This document shows positions 51,577-59,759 of a stretch of 64,000 nt of DNA, piece after piece. The notes under the pieces were generated by a model, which made no database searches, was not told where the DNA came from, and was given only the letters and a program-made list of their open reading frames with translations. The DNA comes from Acuticoccus sp039034015 (GTDB lineage Bacteria > Pseudomonadota > Alphaproteobacteria > Rhizobiales > Amorphaceae), in NCBI GenBank assembly GCA_039034015.1, contig JBCCBM010000017.1:18712-82711 (forward strand). The letters run 5' to 3'. Positions within the stretch are counted from its first letter, which is position 1; every line of letters begins with the position of its first letter. The position numbers and the translations under genes are program-made.

Positions 51577-52376
51577 CAGCGCGCAGCGTTGGGGAAGAAA
51601 AGTTGCTCGCCCGCAATGGTGTGGCTCGCAATCGCCGCCTGTCCCTCGGCTGAGAGAATGTGGGCGATGAAGCGGGCGGCCGCGTCCGCGTTCACGCCAG
51701 GGTGCCGGGCGGGGTCCACCGCGATGATCCCGTATTGGTTGAACAGCCGATCATCGCCCTCCACCAGCACGGTGTGGGAGGCTTTGTTGCGAAAGGCGAG
51801 CCAGGTGGCGCGGTCGGTCAGGACATAGGCATCCATCGCAATGCCGATGTTGAGCGTTGCGCCCATGCCGGCCCCCGTCTCGCGATACCAGGTGCCGGAC
51901 GCTGCGGCGGTGTCGACGGTGGTTTCGCCCCAAAGCCGCATCTCGGCCTTGTGGGTGCCCGAATCGTCCCCCCGCGACACGAACGGGGTTTTTTGCGCCG
52001 CGATCTTGGCGAGCGCGGCAGGCGCATCGGCAAGGCCGGCGACGCCCGCTGGGTCGGTCGCGGGGCCCACGATGATGAAATCGTTGAACATCACATCGTG
52101 GCGTTGGAGGCCGTGACCCTCGGCGACGAAGGCTTCCTCGGCGGCCTTGGCGTGGACGAAGAGGACGTCGCCGTCGCCGTTTTTGGCATTGCGGATGGCC
52201 TGGCCTGTGCCGACGGCCACCACGCGCACATCAATCCCGCTCTCGGCCTCGAAGGGGGGGAGGATGTGGTCAAAAAGGCCCGAATTCTGGGTTGATGTGG
52301 TGGATTGGACGATGATCACGTCGCCCGCGCCGGCCGCCACCGGCCACAGAAGGAGCGTAAAGAGAAGCGCGCGCAT
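51576..52376 (-). CDS. tupA: Tungstate ABC transporter binding protein TupA
   Basis: Periplasmic protein of 266 residues. Signal peptide ALLFTLLLWPVAAGAG. The oxyanion-binding start is IIVQSTTSTQNSGLFDHILPPFEAESGIDV, the TTxS-type motif that separates tungstate-specific TupA from molybdate ModA. SRGDDSGTHKAEMRLW and the Arg near it provide further ligand contacts. It is coupled by one-base overlaps to tupC (upstream) and the regulator (downstream). Confidence 0.93.
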   Translation of the reverse strand: MRALLFTLLLWPVAAGAGDVIIVQSTTSTQNSGLFDHILPPFEAESGIDVRVVAVGTGQAIRNAKNGDGDVLFVHAKAAEEAFVAEGHGLQRHDVMFNDFIIVGPATDPAGVAGLADAPAALAKIAAQKTPFVSRGDDSGTHKAEMRLWGETTVDTAAASGTWYRETGAGMGATLNIGIAMDAYVLTDRATWLAFRNKASHTVLVEGDDRLFNQYGIIAVDPARHPGVNADAAARFIAHILSAEGQAAIASHTIAGEQLFFPNAAR

Positions 52377-53101
52377 CAGACGGCCTCCAGAAAGAGCCGG
52401 CCGTCGCGAAAGGCGCGCACGGCCTCGCTTTGGGGATGGGAGAGGACGGCGTCCACCGGGCCGGTTTCGGCAATGCGGCCGTTGTGGAGGAAGAGGAGCC
52501 GGTCGCCGAGCCGCCGCGCCTGGCCAGCATCATGGGTGACGAGAATGATGGCGGTGCCGGCGGCGGCCGCGTCCGCGATGATGGCCTCCACCGCGTCGGT
52601 GGCCGCGGGGTCAAGGCTTGCGGTGGGCTCGTCGAGGAAGAGGACGTCGGGCGTGTCGATGAGCGCGCGCGCAAGGGCAAGGCGCTGCTGTTCGCCGCCT
52701 GAGAGGAGCCTTGCGGGGCGGTCGGCCTTGTCGGCAAGGCGCGCGCGGGCAAGGGCGGCGGCAAGACGCGCCGGGCGCTCGGCCCGGGGCACGCGTTTGA
52801 CGCGCAGGGTGAAGGCAAGGTTGCCCCGCACCGAGCGGCGCAACAGCGTGGGCCGCTGCCGCACCATCGCCTGGCGCGCGCCGCCCGCCGCAACAGCGCC
52901 CTCGGACGGCGCAATCAGGCCGTGCAACAGCCGCACAAGGAGGCTTTTGCCGGCCCCGTTGGCGCCCATCACCACAAGACACTCGCCCCGCCGCACGGTG
53001 AGCGAGACTTTTGACAGGAGCCCAACGCCCCGGGCGCAATAGCCGAGCCGATCGGCGGCGAGCACGGTGTCGGCGGGGGGGTGCTGGGGGCGCTCAAGCA
53101 T
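52376..53101 (-). CDS. tupC: Tungstate ABC transporter ATPase TupC
   Basis: ATPase of 241 residues, no TOBE domain. Walker A GANGAGKSLLVRLLHG, signature LLSGGEQQRLALARAL, Walker B VLFLDEPTASLD, H-loop VTHDAGQA. It pairs with TupB, overlapping its 3' end by 8 bp. It lacks a metal-sensing domain, unlike ModC, so regulation of tungstate uptake must come from transcription. Confidence 0.92.
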   Translation of the reverse strand: MLERPQHPPADTVLAADRLGYCARGVGLLSKVSLTVRRGECLVVMGANGAGKSLLVRLLHGLIAPSEGAVAAGGARQAMVRQRPTLLRRSVRGNLAFTLRVKRVPRAERPARLAAALARARLADKADRPARLLSGGEQQRLALARALIDTPDVLFLDEPTASLDPAATDAVEAIIADAAAAGTAIILVTHDAGQARRLGDRLLFLHNGRIAETGPVDAVLSHPQSEAVRAFRDGRLFLEAV

Positions 53102-53801
53102 AGGCGGACCGGATGGCGGCGGCGCGCACGGCCATCACGGCCGCATTCACCACCAGGGCGAGGGTGAGGAGGAGGAGGCCGAGCGCAAGGGCAAGTTCCA
53201 GATCGCCCTTGGAGGTTTCCAGCGCGATGGTGGTGGTCATGACGCGGGTGACGCCGGCAATGTTGCCGCCCACAATCATGACCGCGCCCACCTCGGCCAC
53301 CGCCCGGCCAAACCCTGCGAGCGCGACGGTGAGGAGGCTGTAGCGCGCGTCCCACAACAGCGCGCCGATCCGGTCCATGAGCGTGACGCCCATGGACGCA
53401 AACTCCTCAAAATATTCCGCATTCAGCGTTTCGATCACCTCTTTGGTGAGCGCGGCGATGATGGGCGTCACCAGGATCACCTGGGCAATCACCATGGCGG
53501 TGGGGGTGTAAAGGAGCCGGAGCGGGCCAAGGGGGCCTGAGGCCGACAGCATGAGGTAGACCAACAGGCCCACCACGACGGGCGGCAGGCCCATGAGTGC
53601 GTTCAGCGTCACGGTCACGACGGCGCGGCCCGGAAAGCGCAGCACCGCGACCCCTGCGCCCAGCGGCAGGCCAATGACGGCCGCGATCGCGACCGCCACC
53701 AGCGTCACCTGCAGCGACAGCGCAACGATCGCCACCAGCGCAGCGTCGGCCCCCACAATGAGGAGGGCCGCGCGCGACACGATCGCGCCAAAACCATCCA
53801 T
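53094..53801 (-). CDS. tupB: Tungstate ABC transporter permease TupB
   Basis: Permease of 235 residues with five to six helices: LMGLPPVVVGLLVYLMLSASGPLGPL and the ATPase loop DRIGALLWDARYSLLTVALAGFGRAVAEVGAVMIVGGNIAGVTRVMTTTIAL, where GRAxxEVGAxMxVGGNI is typical of TupB. The ATG at 53801 starts the usual short N-terminus (MDGFGAIVSRAALLIVGADAALVAIVALSLQVTL). It is the first gene of tupB-tupC-tupA-regulator-modB-modC. Confidence 0.92.
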   Translation of the reverse strand: MDGFGAIVSRAALLIVGADAALVAIVALSLQVTLVAVAIAAVIGLPLGAGVAVLRFPGRAVVTVTLNALMGLPPVVVGLLVYLMLSASGPLGPLRLLYTPTAMVIAQVILVTPIIAALTKEVIETLNAEYFEEFASMGVTLMDRIGALLWDARYSLLTVALAGFGRAVAEVGAVMIVGGNIAGVTRVMTTTIALETSKGDLELALALGLLLLTLALVVNAAVMAVRAAAIRSAYA

Positions 53802-54013
53802 CTCACACACTCCCCAGCGCCGGGATGACACACGAAATCCAGATCGCGGTACAGTGATTGCCCCGTTTTTTACGTGTTCGTCGCGGCTCTGCGGGAAAAA
53901 ATGCGTAAGAACCGCAGAAAACGCAGTCTGGGGCGCTGCGACAACGTGGGAGTTCGGGCGGTTTGCGGACATGGTATAGACCGTCAAAACGGTTTGACGG
54001 TGGAGGGTGTCCG
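53802..54013. promoter_or_regulatory. Divergent promoter region tupB / dioxygenase operon
   Basis: 212 bp. Near the dioxygenase side is the 20-bp palindrome listed next. Nearer tupB, CTGCGG (53889-53894) and CCGCAG (53912-53917) form a spaced dyad and GCAGAAAACGCAG gives a direct repeat, possible sites for the HTH regulator of the tup/mod genes. An AAAAAAT stretch lies between the dyad arms. Confidence 0.5.
53981..54000 (+). promoter_or_regulatory. 20-bp palindromic operator before the dioxygenase operon
   Basis: CCGTCAAAACGGTTTGACGG: eight-base perfect arms CCGTCAAA and TTTGACGG around ACGG. It ends 13 bp before the ATG at 54014 and 1 bp before the GTGGAGGG ribosome site, an ideal place for a dimeric repressor (TetR-, GntR- or LacI-like). 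No repressor gene of that type lies beside the operon. Confidence 0.75.
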
Positions 54014-55009
54014 ATGGGCGAGACAATTGTGCCGGCCGCGGTGGCGGGCGGCCAATCGGACACGGACGTGAACCTTGCCTGGCAGGAGGACAACCAGGCC
54101 TGGTGGGACTGGTACGTGTCGCTGGCCGCAGATGATGGCGCGCCCATCACCGAATTTGCGCCAGTGCCGCCCCTGCCGGACATTGCCCGGCCCAGCCTCG
54201 ATGAGCTGACGGTCGAGCTTCAAACGCCCTATCCGCTCACCGAGGATGAGATTGAAGCCTTCCAGCGCGACAGCTTTATCAAGCTGCCAGACGTCCTGTC
54301 GCCGGGCGCGGTGATGGCCATGCGTGATGCGCTTTTGGCAATGCTTTCAAAGGCGTTCGGCGCTTCGTTGGATGGCGGGGTGTCGGACCGGTTTTTGTCC
54401 CTGGAGATGATGTGGCAGACGGATGAGACGATCCGTGCCTTCGTCCTCTCGCCGCGCATTGCGGGGATTTGCGGGCGTTTGCTGGGCGCTGACGGCATCC
54501 GCCTTTACCACGACAATGCGCTCTCGAAAGAGCCCGGCTGCGGCCGCACGCCTTGGCATTACGACGATCACCATTTCCCCCTCGCGACGCAAAACGTGGT
54601 GACGGCGTGGATCCCGGCGCAGCCGATCCCGCTTGCCATGGGCCCCCTCGCCTTCGCCGCGCCCATGGCGGCCTATAAGCTGATCGAGAACCTGGAATTC
54701 AACAAGAAAGACACAAGTTACGATCGCACCGTTGCGGAGATCTTTGCCAAGAATGCGATCGCGGTGAATGAAACGCCCTTTGCGATGGGCGAGGTGAGCT
54801 TCCACCACAACAACAACTTTCACACCGCCGGCCGCAACCGCACCACCCAAAGCCGCATTGTGCTTGCCAACACCTACTATGAAGACGGCGCGCGCATTGT
54901 GGACAGCCCGACGATGGTCTCCGGCGACTGGCAAAAATTCATGCCCGGCATTGGCCCGGGGGATGTGGCCGCAAGCCCGCTCAACCCCATCTGCTGGCGC
55001 CGCCCGTGA
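54014..55009 (+). CDS. Phytanoyl-CoA dioxygenase-family (PhyH) Fe(II)/2-oxoglutarate oxygenase
   Basis: Protein of 331 residues. Residues from about 75 (LTEDEIEAFQRDSFIKLPDVLSPGAVMAMRDALL) form the PhyH start. The iron facial triad is visible: H-x-D in TPWHYDDHHFP and distal His in NNFHTAGRNRT, with the 2-oxoglutarate Arg in TQSRIVL. Members hydroxylate diverse small molecules. The 70-residue N-terminal extension is Trp- and Asp-rich. It is first of a three-gene operon with two methyltransferases (GTGA coupling), behind the palindromic operator. Confidence 0.88.
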   Translation: MGETIVPAAVAGGQSDTDVNLAWQEDNQAWWDWYVSLAADDGAPITEFAPVPPLPDIARPSLDELTVELQTPYPLTEDEIEAFQRDSFIKLPDVLSPGAVMAMRDALLAMLSKAFGASLDGGVSDRFLSLEMMWQTDETIRAFVLSPRIAGICGRLLGADGIRLYHDNALSKEPGCGRTPWHYDDHHFPLATQNVVTAWIPAQPIPLAMGPLAFAAPMAAYKLIENLEFNKKDTSYDRTVAEIFAKNAIAVNETPFAMGEVSFHHNNNFHTAGRNRTTQSRIVLANTYYEDGARIVDSPTMVSGDWQKFMPGIGPGDVAASPLNPICWRRP

Positions 55010-55830
55010 GCGACACGTTTTCGCGCAGCCTCCTCCATTGGAGCGATGAAAAGCGCCGCGGCATGGAGGATTTTTACGCCCTTGCCACGGCCGACTATGG
55101 CCATCTTGCCCGCGCGCTCGACTGGAAGGCGCAGTTTGAGGCGCTCCAAGCGCAAACCCCGGATGAGGGGCTGTCGCTGCTGGATGTTGCCTGCGGGTCC
55201 GGCAAATTCCCCGCAGCGCTGATGGCGCACGGCAACATGGGCGCTGCGGCAATCCACCCGGTCGCCTACGCGCTGCTCGACCCGTCGGCGTTTTCGATCC
55301 GCGAGGCGCGGCGCATCCTAGAGCCGCCCTTTGTCCCCGCCGACACCTTTAAGACCACACTGCAAGATTTTGACCCGCCCCAGCGCTACGATGTCGTCTG
55401 GGCGACCCACGCGCTTTACGCCGTCCCGCCCGATGAAATTGCCGCCGCCATGGCAAAGTTCGTCGCCGCGGTGGGCCGTTTTGGCTTCATCGCCCACGCG
55501 GCGGCCGAGGCGCACTACATCAAGTTCTACGACCTCTTCCTCGCCGACCGTCCCGGCGGGGTGCCCTACACACGGGCCGATGCCATCGTGAACGCGCTGG
55601 AGGGGCAGGGCATTTCCGTCTCCACCCGGGACATTTCGTATGTGAGTGAGGCGCCGCTGGCCGCCTCCGACACGGTGGAGGGCTATCTCCAGCGCTGCGT
55701 TTTTGACGACACCGTCTCCCTTGATGACCTTTTGGCGGGCGCCGCCACAGGGCCCTACCTTGAGGCCTGCCGGGCGGAGGGGGCGTGGCGCTTTGCCCAG
55801 ACGGTGACCCTCATCACCCTCACGCGCTGA
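55006..55830 (+). CDS. Class I SAM-dependent methyltransferase (first of pair)
   Basis: Protein of 274 residues with GTG start inside the dioxygenase stop. The SAM-binding motif I is LLDVACGSGKFPAALM at about 62-77; RYDVVWATHALYAVPPDEIAAAMAKFVAAVG is the motif IV region. An N-terminal helix set (RSLLHWSDEKRRGMEDFYALATADYGHLARALDW) suggests a lid for a small amine, acid or thiol substrate. Substrate unknown. It is coupled to the second methyltransferase by TGATG. Confidence 0.87.
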   Translation: MSDTFSRSLLHWSDEKRRGMEDFYALATADYGHLARALDWKAQFEALQAQTPDEGLSLLDVACGSGKFPAALMAHGNMGAAAIHPVAYALLDPSAFSIREARRILEPPFVPADTFKTTLQDFDPPQRYDVVWATHALYAVPPDEIAAAMAKFVAAVGRFGFIAHAAAEAHYIKFYDLFLADRPGGVPYTRADAIVNALEGQGISVSTRDISYVSEAPLAASDTVEGYLQRCVFDDTVSLDDLLAGAATGPYLEACRAEGAWRFAQTVTLITLTR

Positions 55831-56711
55831 TGCACCCGTCGCAGACTGATTGGGCGAACGATGTGCGCCGCGGTGCGCGCCCCTCGGCCGATGCGTTGCG
55901 CGCGCATCTTTTGGCGGTGCACCGCGCCAACGCCGGCTTCACCGAAAGCTGCGCCAGGCGCTGCCGGGACGGGACGGGCCGCAGCACCTACGCGTGGCTT
56001 GCCGACCTTGTGCCCCCCGGGGCGGAGGTGCTCGACCTTGCGTGCGGCAGCGGGCCGCTGCTCGCCGAAATTCTGGGCCGAGACGTTGATGCGCGCCTCA
56101 CCGGGGTGGACATGAGCGTTGATGAGCTGTCGCTCGCCCGGCAGCGTGTGGGGCGCGGTGTCGCACTTCACGAGGGGCTCGCCCAAGATCTTTCACGCTT
56201 TGCGCCGGAAAGTTTTGACCTTGTGCTGTGCCATTGGGCGCTCACGCTGATGGACCCTGTGGCGCCTGTGCTGGCCGAGGTGCACCGCGTCCTGCGGCCG
56301 GGCGGGCGCTTTGCGGCCATCGTGGATGGCGAGATGGGGGCCGACGCCGGCTACCGCGCCGCCCACGATGTGATCTACGGCTGGGTCCGGCGGGAGCTGC
56401 CCCACTACGGCACCTTTGACCTTGGTGACCCCCGGGTGCGCACGGCAAAAAGCCTGCGTGCGCTGGCCGAGGACGTGTTTGGCGCCCAGGCGGTGAGCGT
56501 TGAAGCGGGCGTCTTTTCCCTTTCTGACGCCGCCGATCGACTGGCGCAGGAGGCGGCGGGCTTCTTCTACGCCTCATTCGTACTCTCGCCCGCCGCGCGC
56601 AAAAACATGCTGGCCGAGCTTGCGCAGCAGCTTGCCGCCCGCGGCACCGCCCGCTTTGCCCTGCCGGTGAATCGGCTTGTGGCGCAAAAGGCCGCCGCGC
56701 CGCACGGGTGA
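55830..56711 (+). CDS. Class I SAM-dependent methyltransferase (second of pair)
   Basis: Protein of 293 residues. Motif I VLDLACGSGPLLAEILG, then TGVDMSVDELSLARQRVG, DLVLCHWALTLMDPVAPVLAEVHRVLRPGGRFAAIVDGEM: a Methyltransf_11-type enzyme. A longer C-terminal helical part follows. It differs enough from its neighbour that the pair is not a recent duplication. With the dioxygenase it forms a three-enzyme operon that probably hydroxylates and twice methylates one small molecule. Product unknown. Confidence 0.87.
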   Translation: MHPSQTDWANDVRRGARPSADALRAHLLAVHRANAGFTESCARRCRDGTGRSTYAWLADLVPPGAEVLDLACGSGPLLAEILGRDVDARLTGVDMSVDELSLARQRVGRGVALHEGLAQDLSRFAPESFDLVLCHWALTLMDPVAPVLAEVHRVLRPGGRFAAIVDGEMGADAGYRAAHDVIYGWVRRELPHYGTFDLGDPRVRTAKSLRALAEDVFGAQAVSVEAGVFSLSDAADRLAQEAAGFFYASFVLSPAARKNMLAELAQQLAARGTARFALPVNRLVAQKAAAPHG

Positions 56712-56819
56712 GGGCGGGCCACACAGTCTTTGCGTGTAAATTTGGACTATTTTGAATTTATGGTTGAAGTTGTGCGGCCTGCCGTATAGAGCATAATCAC
56801 CTTAGGGTGAGGGCCGCAC
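56712..56819 (+). promoter_or_regulatory. Upstream region of glycosyltransferase with two inverted repeats
   Basis: AT-rich part with TAAATT (56737-56742) and AATTTA (56755-56760) as a spaced dyad, then GTGCGGCC (56772-56779) and GGCCGCAC (56812-56819), an eight-pair inverted repeat that encloses AGGGTGAGGG, the ribosome site. If the two arms pair in RNA the ribosome site is held in the loop next to the stem, which could affect translation. Promoter elements TTGAAG and TATAGA are present but with short spacing. Confidence 0.4.
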
Positions 56820-58799
56820 GTGCAACACCGGCTGGTGGATCCGCTTCCAGGGCGTGCCGTTGCGTCTTCCTTTCACGCCCCTTGGGCCCCCGCGCAGGCG
56901 GCGGCCCCGCCGCCAATTTCGGCGGATGAGGCGGCAATTGTCTTTGGTTTGCGCTCCGTGCGCGGTGGGCTTTTTGCGCCCCACCCGGCGCTTGCCACCG
57001 CGCTGCGCGGGGCCGACAGCGCGGCATGTCTTGCCGCAGCGCTTGACCTTGTGGCCGCAACGCCAAAATCACTGGTTGCAAGGGGTGCGCCGCCAGTGGT
57101 CCCCTTTCGCGATGATGATTATTTTCGGGCAATTGCCGGCTGGCTCGGCTGCCGCTTTGCCGATGAGGCGGCGCTGCGCAAAATTGTCGCCGAGGGCGCG
57201 GGCGGCACCCTGTCGGCGGACGGTCGCATCTTGAACCGCCGCGCGGGGGACACGTCGCTCATCGCGATGGCCCCGCTTGCCGACTGGTTGCCCCAGCTGG
57301 CGGCCGGGCTTGCCGAGGCGCCGGGCGGGCGTGACGGGCTCATCATCACCACGCCCCAAGCCCTTGCCGTGGCGCTCGACCGTGGCGGCGCGGTGGTGCA
57401 GACCGGCCGGCTCGACCCGCTCCACGCCGCACCCGCTGGTGAGGTGGCCGACCGTGTCGTCACCGCCGCGCAAGCCCGCCTCACCAAGGCGGCCCTTGCG
57501 GCCATGATCATCGCCGGCGTTGTCGGCCCCTACACAACCTTGACCGCGTCCTCCCTGGTGATGGCGGTGGTGCTGGCCGCCTACGCCCTAAGCCGGCTCC
57601 TGGCCCTCATCGGCCCGCCGCAGGAGGGGCCGCCGAGCCGGCCGCTGCGCACATCCGAGCTCCCGGTCTACACCGTTCTCATCCCGCTTTACCGGGAGGA
57701 TGAGGGCGTTGCCGAGCTGGTGCGCGCCATCCGCCGGCTCGACTATCCGCCCGACCGATTGGATGTGCAGTTTCTGGTGGAGGCCCACGATGTCGCCACC
57801 CGAAAGGCGCTGGAGCGGGAGGCCGCGCACCTGCCCTGCCGCATCGTGGTTGTGCCGGAGGGGCACCCGCGCACCAAACCCCGCGCGCTGAATGTGGGCC
57901 TGCGCCAAGCCCGCGGCACGCTGTGCACCATTTTTGACGCCGAGGATCGCCCCGCCCCCGAGCAACTGCGCCTCGCAGCCGAGACCTTTGCCGCAAACCC
58001 TCCGGATCTCGCCGCCCTCCAGGCCCGCCTCGTCATCGACCATCGCGAGCACAATTGGCTCACCCGCATGTTCGCCGTCGAATATGCCTGCCAGTTTGAC
58101 CGCATCCTCCCCCTCGTTGCGAGCCGGGGCGGCCTCTTCCTTCTGGGGGGGACGTCCAACCATTTTCGCACCGACGCGCTCATCAAAGTGGGCGGGTGGG
58201 ATCCGTTCAACGTGACGGAGGATGCCGACCTTGCGGTGCGCCTGCGCCGGCGCGGCTTTCGGCTTGGCGTGATTGCGAGCGACACCTTTGAAGAGGCGCC
58301 GCTTGAGATGGGCGCGTGGCTGAAACAACGCTCCCGCTGGTTCAAGGGCTATATTCAGACCGCCCTCGTCCACGCGCGCGACCCCGTCACAACCCTGCGC
58401 GAGCTTGGCGCGCGCGACACGGCGCTGTTGCACCTTTTCATTGTCGGCGCGGTGACGGCAGCGCTTGCCCACACCCTTTTCATTGCGATGTGTGGGCTCG
58501 CCCTGGTTGGGGTCTTCCCGCTGTTTGGCGGTCAATCGGCGGGCTTGATGGCGGGGCAGGTGGCCCTCGCGTTCGCCTCCTACGGGGTGAATTATGCGCT
58601 GGCGTTCGTCGTCCTGCGCGCGCGAAAGCGGCCGGGGGTGACGCCGGCCTGCCTGATCTGGCTGCCGTTTTACTGGGTGCTTTTGGGCATTGCGGTGGGG
58701 ATTGCCGTCTACGATCTCATCCGCCGGCCGCACCATTGGCGCAAGACCACGCACCACAAGGCGCGCCGGCGCTCACGCATCGTGGACGCTGGATTGTGA
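56820..58799 (+). CDS. Membrane-bound family 2 glycosyltransferase (polysaccharide synthase-like)
   Basis: Protein of 659 residues. An N-terminal 200-residue region resembles the type II secretion GspE N-domain fused to such transferases. Two helices follow (LAAMIIAGVVGPYTTL, SLVMAVVLAAYALSRLLALI), then the GT2 catalytic core: YTVLIPLYREDEGV, CTIFDAED (metal Asp), NVTEDADLAVRLRRRGF and QRSRWFKGY (the QxxRW of processive synthases), then C-terminal helices. It likely makes or exports an exopolysaccharide. Start GTG at 56820. Its 3' end overlaps pxpC by 27 bp. Confidence 0.9.
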   Translation: MQHRLVDPLPGRAVASSFHAPWAPAQAAAPPPISADEAAIVFGLRSVRGGLFAPHPALATALRGADSAACLAAALDLVAATPKSLVARGAPPVVPFRDDDYFRAIAGWLGCRFADEAALRKIVAEGAGGTLSADGRILNRRAGDTSLIAMAPLADWLPQLAAGLAEAPGGRDGLIITTPQALAVALDRGGAVVQTGRLDPLHAAPAGEVADRVVTAAQARLTKAALAAMIIAGVVGPYTTLTASSLVMAVVLAAYALSRLLALIGPPQEGPPSRPLRTSELPVYTVLIPLYREDEGVAELVRAIRRLDYPPDRLDVQFLVEAHDVATRKALEREAAHLPCRIVVVPEGHPRTKPRALNVGLRQARGTLCTIFDAEDRPAPEQLRLAAETFAANPPDLAALQARLVIDHREHNWLTRMFAVEYACQFDRILPLVASRGGLFLLGGTSNHFRTDALIKVGGWDPFNVTEDADLAVRLRRRGFRLGVIASDTFEEAPLEMGAWLKQRSRWFKGYIQTALVHARDPVTTLRELGARDTALLHLFIVGAVTAALAHTLFIAMCGLALVGVFPLFGGQSAGLMAGQVALAFASYGVNYALAFVVLRARKRPGVTPACLIWLPFYWVLLGIAVGIAVYDLIRRPHHWRKTTHHKARRRSRIVDAGL

Positions 58800-59759
58800 A
58801 GGCTTTGCGCTCACCACGCCGCCGATGAGGTTGCGGTCGGCCAAAAACTCGCTGGAGAATTCGGTGCGGATTCTTGGTGCGATGGCGGCCTCAAGCGCCG
58901 CGCGCGCCTGGTCGCGCCGGCGGGCGGCCTCCCCCTCGTCAATCCAAACAAAGCGCACCGTGGCGCCCGGCCGCAGTTGGGTCAGCCGCGGAAGGTCTGC
59001 CCGCGCCACAACGCCAATCTTCGGATAGCCGCCCGTGGGCTGGCGATCGGCGCACAACACGATGGGCTCGCCATTGCCGGGCACCTGGATGGCGCCTTCC
59101 ACAATCCCATCGGAGATAATGTCGTGGGTGTGTGCGGTGAGGGTTGGGCCTTTGAGGCGATAGCCCATGCGGTCCAGCTTTTGGGTGAGGGCGAACGGCT
59201 CTTCCAGGCGGGCGCGCACGGCCGCGTCAAACAGATGGGTCTGGGGGCCGGGCAACACGCCAATGGGCGTGTCGTCAAACGAGAAGCCGGTGGCAAAGAG
59301 CGGCGGGGCGGGGGGCGCCGTGGCAAATGGGCGGGTGAGGTCGGTGGCGCCAAGCCCGGTTCGCACGTTGGTCGCGTTGGAGCCCAACACGCCCTCGCCG
59401 AACGAGAGGCCGGCTGCGGAAAGGTAGCCCCACATGCCGCTGCGCCCGGCGACAATCTCGGCGGTTTCGTCCGTGAGGGTGAGGCGGGCGGGGGCCTCCA
59501 CCGGCGCGCGCCCTGGGACGGCGATGCGAAAGCCAGGGCCCGATACCGCGATCGACACGGCGCCGCGCACGCTGAGCGAAAGGCCGCTCATGCCAAACTC
59601 GATCGCCGCCGTGTTGCCCGAAAGGGCGCAGGCGAGGGCGAAATGGAGGTGATCCATGGGCCCGGATTGGGAGACGCCAAAGCGCATCGCGCCGCGCCGG
59701 CCAGCATCCTGGACGCTGACCAGGCCATCGTGGCGCGTGAGGGTAAGGGTGCCTGTCAT
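58773..59759 (-). CDS. pxpC: 5-oxoprolinase subunit C (PxpC, biotin-dependent carboxyltransferase-like)
   Basis: Protein of 328 residues. KipA/PxpC marks: VSVQDAGRRGAMRFGVSQSGPMDHLHFALACALSGN, GVLPGPQTHLF, DRMGYRLKGP and SDGIVEGAIQVPGNGEPIVLCADRQPTGGYPKIGVVARADL. With PxpA and PxpB it forms the bacterial ATP-dependent 5-oxoprolinase converting pyroglutamate to glutamate. It is the last gene of aminotransferase-pxpA-pxpB-pxpC, overlapping pxpB by 4 bp. Confidence 0.93.
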   Translation of the reverse strand: MTGTLTLTRHDGLVSVQDAGRRGAMRFGVSQSGPMDHLHFALACALSGNTAAIEFGMSGLSLSVRGAVSIAVSGPGFRIAVPGRAPVEAPARLTLTDETAEIVAGRSGMWGYLSAAGLSFGEGVLGSNATNVRTGLGATDLTRPFATAPPAPPLFATGFSFDDTPIGVLPGPQTHLFDAAVRARLEEPFALTQKLDRMGYRLKGPTLTAHTHDIISDGIVEGAIQVPGNGEPIVLCADRQPTGGYPKIGVVARADLPRLTQLRPGATVRFVWIDEGEAARRRDQARAALEAAIAPRIRTEFSSEFLADRNLIGGVVSAKPSQSSVHDA

